From NCBI RefSeq assembly GCF_001270265.1, contig NZ_LGAP01000012.1, positions 1 through 64,000 on the forward strand: a DNA stretch of 64,000 bases, read 5' to 3'. Of the stretch, positions 35,861 through 43,866 are shown in pieces; positions within the stretch are counted from its first letter, which is position 1, and every line of letters starts with the position of its first letter. A program made the position numbers and the translations under genes. The DNA comes from Ensifer adhaerens (lineage in GTDB: Bacteria; Pseudomonadota; Alphaproteobacteria; Rhizobiales; Rhizobiaceae). A model generated the notes under the pieces. That model had not been told where the DNA came from and did not search any database. It saw only the letters and a program-made list of their open reading frames with translations.

Positions 35861-36523
35861 TTAGCGAAAATCACCCCGGGCAACGCTTTCGGCCGCTGCG
35901 ACTACGTCGTCGTCCTGGCCGCGTTTCAGCGCATCGAGCCCCGTCTGCTCATCCAGAGCGCCATGCGGCGTAGCCAGGAAACGGTAAACCGCCCATGCGC
36001 TGCCCAGGACCTCATGCAGCTTCGGGAGCACAGCATAGGGCCGTCCGTCCCGGTCGAGTTGCCATGCCGGAAAGCGGAAGCCGCGTTTGGCGCCGTCGAG
36101 CCCCAGAACCTGTCCATTCTGACGCTTGGTGTTGACGGTGACACGCGACACGCCGAGCAGATCGGCGAATGCTTCCGCGCTCAGCATGTCGTCCTCGGCG
36201 AGGATTTCCGCCACGCGACGTCGACCGCGCTCCCGCGCCGTCGCCAGCGCGGCCTGCAGCTCGTCATCGGGATCGGCCACCGCTTCGACCGGAAACGCAT
36301 CCTCTCGAAGCGCGGGCTCTTCCTCGACGACTGAAATCGTCTGCGCTCCGGCCAGCGGGTCCACGACCACGCGGAAGCTGACCTGATGGCCAGCCTTCCG
36401 GCTCAGTTGAACCGCCTTGGCATACTGCCTGATAAGGGCCTTCTCGAAATCGGCCTTCCGGGGCAGCTTCATCGAGAGTGCGACGTTGGAAGAACCGCTG
36501 TCTACTGCTTTCGTGACGGACAT
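35861..36523 (-). CDS. Xre/MbcA-type antitoxin of a RES toxin
   Basis: 220 residues ending at the base next to the toxin start. A helix-turn-helix segment is readable (MLSAEAFADLLGVSRVTVNTK) followed by a toxin-binding C-terminal domain (FRFPAWQLDRDGRP, PKLHEVLGSAWAVYRFLATP, DALKRG), the arrangement of Xre/DUF2384-like antitoxins. The N-terminal 110 residues are of unclear function and look unusually long for this family. It should neutralise the RES toxin and autoregulate the pair; with the toxin broken it is an orphan antitoxin. Confidence 0.82.
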   Translation of the reverse strand: MSVTKAVDSGSSNVALSMKLPRKADFEKALIRQYAKAVQLSRKAGHQVSFRVVVDPLAGAQTISVVEEEPALREDAFPVEAVADPDDELQAALATARERGRRRVAEILAEDDMLSAEAFADLLGVSRVTVNTKRQNGQVLGLDGAKRGFRFPAWQLDRDGRPYAVLPKLHEVLGSAWAVYRFLATPHGALDEQTGLDALKRGQDDDVVAAAESVARGDFR

Positions 36524-36594
36524 GGCTTCAGCCCTCCTGCCCCACTATTTAGGCGCGGAGCGATAGTTCGTCAAGTTCGTTAAGTTTGCAAACA

Positions 36595-36642
36595 CCGTGC
36601 GATGCCGATCCGGAAATCAACGGCAAGTTGGATCCAGCATAA
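36595..36642 (+). pseudogene. TraG/VirD4 extreme C-terminus remnant
   Basis: The bases encode CDADPEINGKLDPA and a stop, parallel to YADPEFKGAFDP at the end of the traG fragment at 34898. Only the last codons remain. Confidence 0.5.
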
Positions 36643-36913
36643 CTGACAACATCTATCCCGAATCTTGGTTCACCCTCAGCGCCATCATCGACAGCAATTC
36701 GGAGATCAGGAAGCGTATAGTGCTGAGCTATCAGGAAGCCGAGTTGCGAGTCGCAACCAGTCCAGTGGACAATGGCGACGCCCGCCCTCGCATCATGGCC
36801 TGCTTCAAGCGCTTCGATCGCTATAAAGCCGCAGGCGCTTTTGCCTGCACCGGATGGATGCTGAAGCCGTTTAGGAACAGGTCGAGGAACAAAATCTGCC
36901 GGGATGGAGAAAG

Positions 36914-37132
36914 CTACGAAGGGTCCAGGCGAGCAAGCTTTGCCTTTCGGCGAGCACCCCTCACCTTGCGAAGCTCGAAATTGCGGTTGGGCAGATCCAA
37001 CGTCCATTCCGGCGCAAAGCCGATGCCGAGACCGGCGGAGACTGGAGAGACCAGGGAGAAAGTGTCATCACAGGTGTCGGTGACCCGTTCCGAAGGACGT
37101 CGCAACGGCGCTCTAGAACGGTGATCCTGCAC
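36914..37132 (-). pseudogene. LysR-type regulator C-terminal remnant
   Basis: The minus-strand frame contains SLVSPVSAGLGIGFAPEW followed by TLDLPNRNFELRKVRG, a typical end of a LysR effector domain. The N-terminal three quarters are absent, and after KVRG the expected sequence is lost, suggesting a frameshift. The 270 bases between this and the TraG tail at 36642 hold no recognisable gene. Confidence 0.6.
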
Positions 37133-37264
37133 CGGCAGTCTCGCAGCGCAGGAAGGCCGCTTTAGATTCGCTCAGGAACTTCTATACAAAGAACACGGGC
37201 TGCTCCGCGATGATGGTTACACGCCCGCCGACCGCGATAAAAGCGTTCAAGCTGCAACATTGAC

Positions 37265-38191
37265 ATGTCTTCGGAGCAAGTCAGACGAATGCTGAACAGA
37301 AACCAGTTATCGGACCTCTCGATTTTCCTAGTGATCGTCCAGTATCGCAGCTTTCGAAAGGCGGCCGATCATCTGGACGTGACGGTGTCGGCACTCAGCC
37401 ATCGCATGAAGTCCCTTGAGGAACGACTGGGCGTCCGCCTTCTCAACCGCACAAGCCGCAGTGTCGCCCCGACCGCTGCGGGGGAGGCGCTCGCCGAGAA
37501 AGTAGCCGCGGGCCTTGGCCTCATCAATTCAGGCCTGGAGGAGCTGCAGGCGCAATCCGAGGGAGTTGTCGGAAGTGTCCGCGTCAATGTTCTGCGCGAT
37601 GCGGTGCCTCTGCTTTTGAGCCCGGTACTGCCAATTTTCGCACAAAGATATCCGAACATTGAACTGGAAATCGCCGTCGACGACCATTTCGTCGACGTTA
37701 CGGGGGAAGGCTTTGATGCCGGGCTTCGCTACAGCGGTACTATCCCGGAGGACATGATCGCGATGCCGTTGACTTCGCCCTTGCAATGGATCGCCGTCGG
37801 ATCACCGGACTATTTCGCTCGCCATGGCCGACCCGTGGTGCCGGAGGATCTGAACAGGCACAGATGCATCCGCATCCGAACCGGACGTGGCCAGATCTAT
37901 CACTGGGAATTTGAGCGTGGCGAGGATCGTCGCCAAATCGAGGTACCAGGGTCGATCATTTCCGGCGCAACCGACCTCGCCGTCGGTGCGGCGATCAACG
38001 GCGCTGGCCTCGCCTATTGCCTGGAAAGGCTGGTTCGTCCTCACCTTCAGGCAGGACGCCTCGAAATCGCGCTGCCGGAATGGTCATCGGTCGGCCCTCC
38101 CCTTTCGATCTATTACTCCAGCCGGCGCCAGCGCCCCTTCGGCATCAGCGCGCTCATCCAGACAATTCGGGAAAGCGAGCAGCTGGCATAG
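37265..38191 (+). CDS. LysR family transcriptional regulator
   Basis: 308 residues. The N-terminal helix-turn-helix is complete (SFRKAADHLDVTVSALSHRMKSLEE, LLNRTSRSVAPTAAGE), followed by a standard effector domain. ATG 37265 is used here; ATG 37289 (MLNRNQLSDL) is an equally good start because neither has a clear Shine-Dalgarno sequence. It lies 144 bases upstream of, and in the same direction as, an oxidoreductase cluster (38336-41518), which is its most likely target. The effector is unknown. Confidence 0.9.
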   Translation: MSSEQVRRMLNRNQLSDLSIFLVIVQYRSFRKAADHLDVTVSALSHRMKSLEERLGVRLLNRTSRSVAPTAAGEALAEKVAAGLGLINSGLEELQAQSEGVVGSVRVNVLRDAVPLLLSPVLPIFAQRYPNIELEIAVDDHFVDVTGEGFDAGLRYSGTIPEDMIAMPLTSPLQWIAVGSPDYFARHGRPVVPEDLNRHRCIRIRTGRGQIYHWEFERGEDRRQIEVPGSIISGATDLAVGAAINGAGLAYCLERLVRPHLQAGRLEIALPEWSSVGPPLSIYYSSRRQRPFGISALIQTIRESEQLA

Positions 38192-38335
38192 GCTGCATCA
38201 CACACCATCCTTGAGCAAAACTCAACGATCCATTGATGCTGGCGGCATTGATTCAACGTTCGTGGCGCAATAGGTCCGGTCTCGACAATCGCGCAGCTCC
38301 GAAGAGCCCTGCGATTCTACGTCGAGGTGATAAAA

Positions 38336-39361
38336 ATGTATGCTGCAGCTCCGAACAGAAACGATGACGTCAATTATCGCCAGTGCGGGCGTTCAGGCCT
38401 CAAGCTTTCGCCGATTTCGCTTGGGTTATGGCAGAACTTCGGCGGCACGGACTGCTTCGAAGCCGGCCGCGCCATCATCCGGCGTGCATTCGACCGTGGC
38501 ATCACCCACTTCGATCTCGCCAACAATTATGGCCCGCCATACGGATCGGCTGAGGAGAACTTCGGCTCGATCCTGAAGAAAGACTTCGGACATCACCGTG
38601 ACGAGATGGTGATCTCCTCCAAAGCCGGCTGGGACATGTGGCCTGGCCCTTATGGATCAGGCGGCTCCCGGAAGCATCTTCTCGCCTCACTGGACCAGAG
38701 CCTGCGGCGGATGCGTCTGGACTATGTCGATATCTTCTACTCGCACCGGCCGACCACGGATGTGCCGCTCGAAGAGACTGTGGGTGCGCTCGTGCAGATG
38801 GTCCGGCAGGGCAAGGCGCTCTATGTCGGCATCTCGTCCTATGGTCCTGAAAGGACGCGCGAGGCGGAGCGCATTCTTCGCGCCGAGGGCGTGCCGCTGC
38901 TGATCCACCAACCCTCTTATTCCATGCTGAACCGCTGGATCGAGGACGGACTTCTAGACACACTGGGCGCGCTCGGCGTGGGTTGCATAGCCTTTTCGCC
39001 GTTGGCCCAGGGACTGCTGACCTCGAAATATCTGAACGGCATCCCGGATGACGCGCGAGCGGCCAAAGCCGGTTCCTTTGATACGCGCCTCTTGACCGAG
39101 GATAACCTGTCTCGCGTCCGGGCTCTCGACGCCATTGCGAAACGTCGGGGTCAGTCACTGGCCCAGATGGCGATCGCCTGGACTTTGCGTGATCCTCGGA
39201 TCACCTCGGCGCTGATCGGCGCGCGCACCATCGCCCAGCTCGACGACTCTCTCGATTCTCTTAACAATCTGGAGTTCTCCCCGGAGGATCTGCAGGAAAT
39301 CGACCACCACGCCACAGAAGGTGGCATCGATCTTTGGCGCAGCGTCAGCAAGGAAGCGTGA
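38336..39361 (+). CDS. Aldo/keto reductase (YghZ, glyceraldehyde-3-phosphate reductase-like)
   Basis: 341 residues from the ATG at 38336, five to six bases after GAGGTGA; a GTG nine bases earlier lies inside that signal. AKR catalytic residues are readable: Asp and Tyr in FDLANNYGP, Lys in SSKAGWD and His in YSHRP. The GWDMWPGPYGSGGSRKHL region resembles the AKR14/YghZ subgroup. It reduces aldehydes with NADPH in the cytoplasm. It is the first gene of a probable operon with a small ORF, an epimerase and a second AKR. Confidence 0.88.
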   Translation: MYAAAPNRNDDVNYRQCGRSGLKLSPISLGLWQNFGGTDCFEAGRAIIRRAFDRGITHFDLANNYGPPYGSAEENFGSILKKDFGHHRDEMVISSKAGWDMWPGPYGSGGSRKHLLASLDQSLRRMRLDYVDIFYSHRPTTDVPLEETVGALVQMVRQGKALYVGISSYGPERTREAERILRAEGVPLLIHQPSYSMLNRWIEDGLLDTLGALGVGCIAFSPLAQGLLTSKYLNGIPDDARAAKAGSFDTRLLTEDNLSRVRALDAIAKRRGQSLAQMAIAWTLRDPRITSALIGARTIAQLDDSLDSLNNLEFSPEDLQEIDHHATEGGIDLWRSVSKEA

Positions 39362-39386
39362 GCCAAACGGCCGAAAGGACACAGAC

Positions 39387-39611
39387 ATGCTCGACGGGCT
39401 CGCATTTGCCAGGTTGATCGAGTCCCGCAGCCGGCAGGACCACGAACGCTGGCGCCGCGATCAGGACGCGTATTATCAGGAATTCGCGGCCGATCCGCCG
39501 GCGCTCATCGTCGCAATCGTCCGCGCACTGAGCTTCCTCGCTTCACACCGGCCAGCGCGACACGCACAGGAAGCCGCCCCCTGCCGGGCAGGCGGATCGC
39601 CGGCGCAATAG
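39387..39611 (+). CDS. Small hypothetical protein
   Basis: 74 residues from the ATG at 39387 (MLDGLAFARLIESRSRQDHE), with AAAGGAC seven bases upstream. The first half is charged and helical, with a short hydrophobic stretch (ALIVAIVRALSFLAS) in the middle. No domain is recognised. It fits neatly between the AKR and epimerase genes (25- and 41-base gaps), which is the main argument for it being real. Confidence 0.4.
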   Translation: MLDGLAFARLIESRSRQDHERWRRDQDAYYQEFAADPPALIVAIVRALSFLASHRPARHAQEAAPCRAGGSPAQ

Positions 39612-39652
39612 CAGCGGGGGAATTTCCGAAGACGGAAAGAATCGGAGGTCAA

Positions 39653-40549
39653 ATGAACAAGCGTATCGTGTTTACCGGCGGGAGCGGCAAAGCAGGCCGC
39701 CACGCAGTCTCCTATCTGGCGGACAGGGGATACAAGGTTCGCAACCTCGATCTCGTCTCGCTGAGCTGTCCGGGCGTCCAAACGCTGATCACAGATCTCA
39801 CCGACAGCGGCCAGACGTTCAATGCCTTGTCGATGCATTTTTGCGGTGAGGGTCTCCAGGCTGGAGGTGGACCGGATCCGGTTGATGCCGTGGTGCATTT
39901 CGCGGCGATTCCGAGCCTCCTGCTTCAACCGGACAATCGAACCTTCGAGGTCAATACGATCTCGACCTACAACGTCATAGAGGCAGCGGTGAAACTTGGC
40001 ATCCGAAAGGTCATTATCGCTTCCAGCGAAACGACCTATGGCGTGTGCTTTGCCGAGGGAGATAAGGATTTCCATTCGTTCCCACTTGAAGAGGACTATG
40101 ACATCGATCCGATGGACAGCTACGGCTTGTCCAAGGTTGTCAATGAGAAGACGGCCCGAGCGTTCGCGATGCGCAGCGGCGCCGACATTTACGCCCTGCG
40201 GATCGCCAACGTCATCGAACCGCATGAGTACGCCCGTTTTCCGGGTTTCCTCGCCGACCCAGCATCGCGCAAACGGAACGCTTGGAGTTACATCGACGCC
40301 CGAGATCTGGGGCAAATCGTCGACCTTTGCCTGCAAGTCGACGGCCTTGGCTTCCAGGTCTTCAACGCAGTCAATGACACGATCACGGCGACCACGCCAA
40401 CCCGCGACTTTCTGAGCCGTTGGGCTCCGAACACACCCGTCGTTCGAGAACTCGGCGAGTTCGAGGCACCTCTCTCGAACCGCAAGATTCGTGAGGTTCT
40501 TGGATTCAAGGAAGAACACAATTGGCGCAAATATGTGCCTGGCGTGTGA
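39653..40549 (+). CDS. NAD(P)-dependent epimerase/dehydratase family oxidoreductase
   Basis: 298 residues of the extended SDR class. The cofactor loop is FTGGSGKAGRHAV; SSETTYG and YGLSK (catalytic Tyr-x-x-x-Lys) are present; AVVHFAAIPS is typical. GGAGGTC sits before the start. Uronate dehydrogenase or sugar-nucleotide epimerase functions are possible; with two aldo/keto reductases around it, oxidation or reduction of a free sugar or sugar acid is the simplest guess. Confidence 0.85.
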   Translation: MNKRIVFTGGSGKAGRHAVSYLADRGYKVRNLDLVSLSCPGVQTLITDLTDSGQTFNALSMHFCGEGLQAGGGPDPVDAVVHFAAIPSLLLQPDNRTFEVNTISTYNVIEAAVKLGIRKVIIASSETTYGVCFAEGDKDFHSFPLEEDYDIDPMDSYGLSKVVNEKTARAFAMRSGADIYALRIANVIEPHEYARFPGFLADPASRKRNAWSYIDARDLGQIVDLCLQVDGLGFQVFNAVNDTITATTPTRDFLSRWAPNTPVVRELGEFEAPLSNRKIREVLGFKEEHNWRKYVPGV

Positions 40550-40693
40550 TCTCTTTCGGCACGTCGGAGCATCACGGTGAGGGCAGTGCCAGTCATTACC
40601 TCCGAGGAAATCATCAAAACCACCAAAGTGTCCGACCCGATCGCGCCCTAAGCTTCGTGGACGGATTCCGAGCAATGGAAGAAGGAAGACAAT

Positions 40694-41518
40694 ATGACAA
40701 TAGAAGCAACGGTCTCCGGCATTCCGCAGATCGGCTACGGTACGTGGAACCGATCTGCGGAAGAAGCTTATCAGGGTGTCATCTGGGCGCTGGAAGCGGG
40801 TTGTCGGCACATCGATACCGCCCAGGGCTACAATAACGAGCAGCACGTCGCCCGCGGGATCAAGGACGCCGGTGTGCCACGCAACGAAATCTTCATCACG
40901 ACAAAAGTGAAGCCCGAAAATTACGGACCGGGCGCCGTCATGCCGTCGGTCATGGAGAGTTTGGAAAAGCTTCAGACGGATCAGGTCGATCTGCTCCTTC
41001 TGCACTGGCCATCACCCCACAACAAATATGCACTTGCCGACTACGTCGGCCAGCTTGCGGAAGTCTTCGACGCTGGCCTCGCCAAGCGGATCGGCGTTTC
41101 GAACTTCACGAAATCGCTGATAGATGAAAGCATCCGCCTGCTCGGGGACCGCACGATCACCACCAATCAAGTGGAGTGCCATGTCTACATGCAGAACCAA
41201 CCGATCATCGATCATTGCGAAAGTCTCGGCATTGCCATCACCGCCTATTCGCCGTTGGCGCGCGGTGCTGTCGTCGGCGACCCGGTTCTCGAAGAGATCG
41301 GCAAAACGCACGACGCCACGGGCGAGCAAATCGCCCTCGCCTTCCTGATGGCCAAGGGGCACATCGTCATACCCTCTTCCGGCAAGAAGGATCGCATCGT
41401 TTCGAATTTCGACACACGCAAGATCACGCTCACGCCAACCGAGATCAAACGGATCGAAGCTCTGGAAAAGGGCATGCGGCTGGTGAACGGCGACTGGTGC
41501 CCGGTTTGGGACCTGTGA
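40694..41518 (+). CDS. Aldo/keto reductase (2,5-diketo-gluconate reductase type)
   Basis: 274 residues with GAAGGAAG before the start. Catalytic tetrad positions are readable: DTAQGYNNE (Asp, Tyr), ITTKVKP (Lys) and LLLHWPSPH (His), with IGVSNF and the C-terminal IPSSGKKDRI cofactor motif. It is 144 bases after the epimerase gene; that gap holds a 24-codon frame ending at a TAA but no gene I can name. It completes the LysR-linked cluster. Confidence 0.88.
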   Translation: MTIEATVSGIPQIGYGTWNRSAEEAYQGVIWALEAGCRHIDTAQGYNNEQHVARGIKDAGVPRNEIFITTKVKPENYGPGAVMPSVMESLEKLQTDQVDLLLLHWPSPHNKYALADYVGQLAEVFDAGLAKRIGVSNFTKSLIDESIRLLGDRTITTNQVECHVYMQNQPIIDHCESLGIAITAYSPLARGAVVGDPVLEEIGKTHDATGEQIALAFLMAKGHIVIPSSGKKDRIVSNFDTRKITLTPTEIKRIEALEKGMRLVNGDWCPVWDL

Positions 41519-41747
41519 CGCCCAAAGAGTGCGTACCACGAGTGCCGCTCGCAGCTGGTCCGGCCAAGGCCGAATGCTGGCCCGAGACGCACAGAACAGA
41601 CTGATCAAATTCAATGCTGTCATTTGCGGTCGAGCGGACGACGCGGAGTTCTACGTCACCTGCGAACACGGCCATGAAGGCATCGTCGCGAAGCATCGCG
41701 AAATGTTGCCACGCGAAAGCCGACAAATGCAGAAGCAGGAGAGACAC

Positions 41748-41854
41748 ATGACTATCCAGAAAGCCGCAACATCCGCCGCAACGGCGTTACCCACACGCCG
41801 CCTCGGGCGCACCGACATGGAGATCACGGGCGTCGGGTTCGGTGCCTGGGCCAT
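41748..41854 (+). pseudogene. Aldo/keto reductase, N-terminal fragment
   Basis: AGGAGAG and an ATG introduce MTIQKAATSAATALPTRRLG followed by MEITGVGFGAWAI, a normal AKR N-terminus, after which the sequence switches abruptly to antisense of a nucleotidyltransferase gene. Only about 35 codons remain. It was probably a third AKR of the cluster, cut by recombination. Confidence 0.7.
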
Positions 41855-41972
41855 CCGCCGTGCCCTCTTTCAACGCATCCTCGAACTCCTCGCGCAGGAT
41901 TTCGACCGCACGGGCGAGTTCCCGCCTCTTGGCATCAGGCAGGTGTTCAAGGCTGGAGTTCATCATCGTCAA
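41855..41972 (-). pseudogene. MNT-type nucleotidyltransferase, N-terminal fragment
   Basis: The minus-strand ATG at 41972 starts MTMMNSSLEHLPDAKRREL then EILREEFEDALKEGTAD, the familiar beginning of nucleotidyltransferase-HEPN fusion proteins, and stops matching at the junction near 41853. The catalytic G-S-x10-D-x-D region is missing. It indicates a lost HEPN/MNT-type toxin-antitoxin element. Confidence 0.6.
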
Positions 41973-42188
41973 AAGGCAACTTTCGCTTCACAGGCGGCTT
42001 CGCCCCGATCATAATCACTCAACCGCCGCGCGCAACCCGGGCCGGTCGAGTTCCACCATGCCAGGTCCGATTTCGAATGGATAAAGGCAGGGGACGTGGT
42101 GCCAAGCCGCGTCGCCGTGATCACGGCGCTCTTGAAGAAATCGAATCCAAAAACCTGCAGTTGGTCGCACGGCTCGACCTACATTCAC

Positions 42189-42287
42189 GGACAAAATCGA
42201 ATTCTGGATGAACATGCAGACCAGCTTCGACCTCAAGACAGAGGAAATCGCCCTTCACGACGAACTTGAGTTGATCCCAGAAATTTA
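42189..42287 (+). pseudogene. HigA antitoxin C-terminal remnant (duplicate)
   Basis: The frame reads EFWMNMQTSFDLKTEEIALH then DELELIPEI and a stop, nearly the same as the last 33 codons of the intact higA at 43201-43500, also at the DNA level. The rest of the gene is missing. The surrounding 41973-42888 stretch otherwise holds no gene I can support, apart from one copy of the CGATACATTATG motif. Confidence 0.8.
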
Positions 42288-42345
42288 GATGGCGGCATAG
42301 CTGGTGGTCACGCCGCTGAGGCACCGTAGGGAACCAAAGGCGGAT

Positions 42346-42367
42346 TTCGGTCGATACATTATGCAAT
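42346..42367. repeat. CGATACATTATG motif, copy 1
   Basis: TTCGGTCGATACATTATGCA, 59 bases after the higA remnant stop. It shares the 12-bp core CGATACATTATG and flanking TTC with copies at 43527, 49419 and 50388. Confidence 0.6.
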
Positions 42368-42840
42368 CTTCGAAGAACGCATTGAGGCCGGCCTGACAAC
42401 GCCTACGTGAGCTCCGGCGTCGTAATCGAAGGTGCGACCATGAAAAATGCCTGAAGCATCGTCTACGCAACGCAAGGTCTAATCCTCAGGGCGGATCAGC
42501 CCTGACGGATCCAGGTGAACGGACCGGGATTCCTTTTGGCTTTAACCGCCGACCTTGAGATTGGTCCCGTTCTCCTGAGCCTGTGCCCGTAGAAAGCGGG
42601 ATAATGGTGCGGCCACTGAACGTGGCGACCGGATGTGAGGTTGTACAGGCCCGAGAATGGACCGGTAAAGCTCTGGGCTCAGACCGTGGATCCGATTACG
42701 AGGGAAAAATCGATGCCGCCTGAATGAACCATTGACAAAATTCCTGATGTGAAAGGAATCGAGCCGAAGATCGGCCACCTTCGGATGGCGTAAAACAGGA
42801 GCGCGATTGCGAATCTGTATCGTGCGGTGATACATGTTGG

Positions 42841-42870
42841 TTGACTTTCACCAGTATCACCATATGATAC
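42841..42870 (+). promoter_or_regulatory. higBA promoter and operator
   Basis: TTGACT (42841-42846) and TATGAT (42863-42868) are spaced 16 bp. The inverted repeat GTATCA-N5-TGATAC (42854-42870) overlaps the -10 element. It lies 18 bases before the higB start, the expected layout for autorepression by HigA. Confidence 0.65.
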
Positions 42871-42888
42871 AAGCATTAAGAGCCAGAC

Positions 42889-43170
42889 GTGATCAGGTCA
42901 TTTAAGGACGCTAAAACCGAAGCTGTTGCACGCGGCAAAGCCCCCAAAGGCTTTCCTTCAGACATCATGAGGTCGGCCGTCCGTAAATTGACGATCCTGA
43001 ACAGCGCAGCCGCTCTCGACGACCTGCGTTCCCCTCCGGGAAATCGACTTGAAGCCCTTAAGGGCGATAGAGAAGGCCAACATTCGATCCGGATCAATGA
43101 TCAGTGGCGCATATGCTTCGTATGGACAGATGCCGGTATCGAAGACGTCGAAATAGTTGACTACCATTGA
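42889..43170 (+). CDS. higB: HigB/RelE-family mRNA interferase toxin
   Basis: 93 residues from a GTG. The RelE/HigB fold is recognisable by LTILNSAAALDDLRSPPGNRLE, then YSIRINDQWRICF-like sequence (HSIRINDQWRICFVW) and VEIVDYH at the end. HigB toxins cut mRNA at the ribosome. The gene precedes its antitoxin, the order typical for higBA, and is 30 bases from it. Promoter and operator are immediately upstream. All features appear intact. Confidence 0.92.
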   Translation: MIRSFKDAKTEAVARGKAPKGFPSDIMRSAVRKLTILNSAAALDDLRSPPGNRLEALKGDREGQHSIRINDQWRICFVWTDAGIEDVEIVDYH

Positions 43171-43200
43171 AGGCCAATCGTAGCACACAGGGAGCTTGAG

Positions 43201-43500
43201 ATGACCCATATCCTTCCACCGGTCCATCCGGGCGAAATCCTCCGCGAGGAGTACCTACTTCCTCTGAACATGAGCGCCGGTTCACTGGCGAAAAAGCTCA
43301 ATATCCCTCGCACCCGCATCGAACGAATAGCGGCGGAGCAAACACCGATATCGACGGACACCGCTCTGCGTCTCGCCAAGTATTTCCGCACAACGCCGGA
43401 ATTTTGGATGAACATGCAGACCAGCTTCAACCTCAAGACAGAGGAAATAGCGCTTCATGGTGAACTGGAGTTGATCCCGGAAATCGATAGAGCGGCATAG
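43201..43500 (+). CDS. higA: HigA-family antitoxin
   Basis: 99 residues. PPVHPGEILREEYLLPL is the family opening; an Xre-type helix-turn-helix follows (SAGSLAKKLNIPRTRIERI), then TALRLAKYFRTTPEFWMNMQ. It binds HigB and the operator upstream. The last third is duplicated as a remnant at 42189-42287. GGGAGC lies before its start. Confidence 0.94.
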   Translation: MTHILPPVHPGEILREEYLLPLNMSAGSLAKKLNIPRTRIERIAAEQTPISTDTALRLAKYFRTTPEFWMNMQTSFNLKTEEIALHGELELIPEIDRAA

Positions 43501-43526
43501 CCGGACCCTGCCCCCAGTACGGCACA

Positions 43527-43549
43527 TTCCAGTCGATACATTATGTAAT
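43527..43549. repeat. CGATACATTATG motif, copy 2
   Basis: TTCCAGTCGATACATTATGT lies 27 bases after the higA stop, the same relative place as copy 1 after the higA remnant. Confidence 0.65.
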
Positions 43550-43784
43550 TCTTTGCGGACGAAATGAGAACGCCCCCCGTGCACGCTGGGGCTGCCCTAT
43601 CGATTCCTCCTGGATCGGCGAGCGCGTCATTGTCCGCAATATGCAGCGCTCGTCGAATATCGTCTAAGCGAGCCGAGCAGCCATCGAATTGAACTGAGCG
43701 ACATCCACTTGACGCGGTTTTCCGGTTTTTTTTGCGCCTGCCTGCCGTGGCCCTCTCGGCTGATGCCTTGACAGACGGCAGGAT

Positions 43785-43851
43785 AGTTATAATGTTTGTG
43801 CATAAACATTATAACTGCGACAAGCTATAATGTTTTCGCAAACTCATTATA
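43785..43851. promoter_or_regulatory. Large palindromes upstream of the nucleotidyltransferase gene
   Basis: AGTTATAATGTTT and AAACATTATAACT form a perfect 13-bp inverted repeat around GTGCAT (43785-43816). A second, imperfect copy TATAATG...CATTATA follows at 43826-43851, ending 15 bases before the ATG. TTGACA at 43768 and TATAAT at 43788 could form a promoter but with a short 14-bp spacer. A specific repressor is implied; none is adjacent. Confidence 0.7.
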
Positions 43852-43866
43852 ACCGAGACCTTGACG

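Noticed and set aside
36549-37007. Minus-strand 152-codon frame
   Set aside because: Overlaps the TraG tail and LysR relic; composition and position indicate chance.
39476-41005. 509-codon open frame on the minus strand
   Set aside because: Antisense to the epimerase and second aldo/keto reductase genes, which have clear motifs and ribosome sites.
42542-42835. 97-codon minus-strand frame before higBA
   Set aside because: Arg/Pro-rich, no recognised domain, and it covers a region of relics.
43768-43793. TTGACA...TATAAT as the nucleotidyltransferase promoter
   Set aside because: The 14-bp spacer is too short for a standard sigma-70 promoter, so it is mentioned only as possible.
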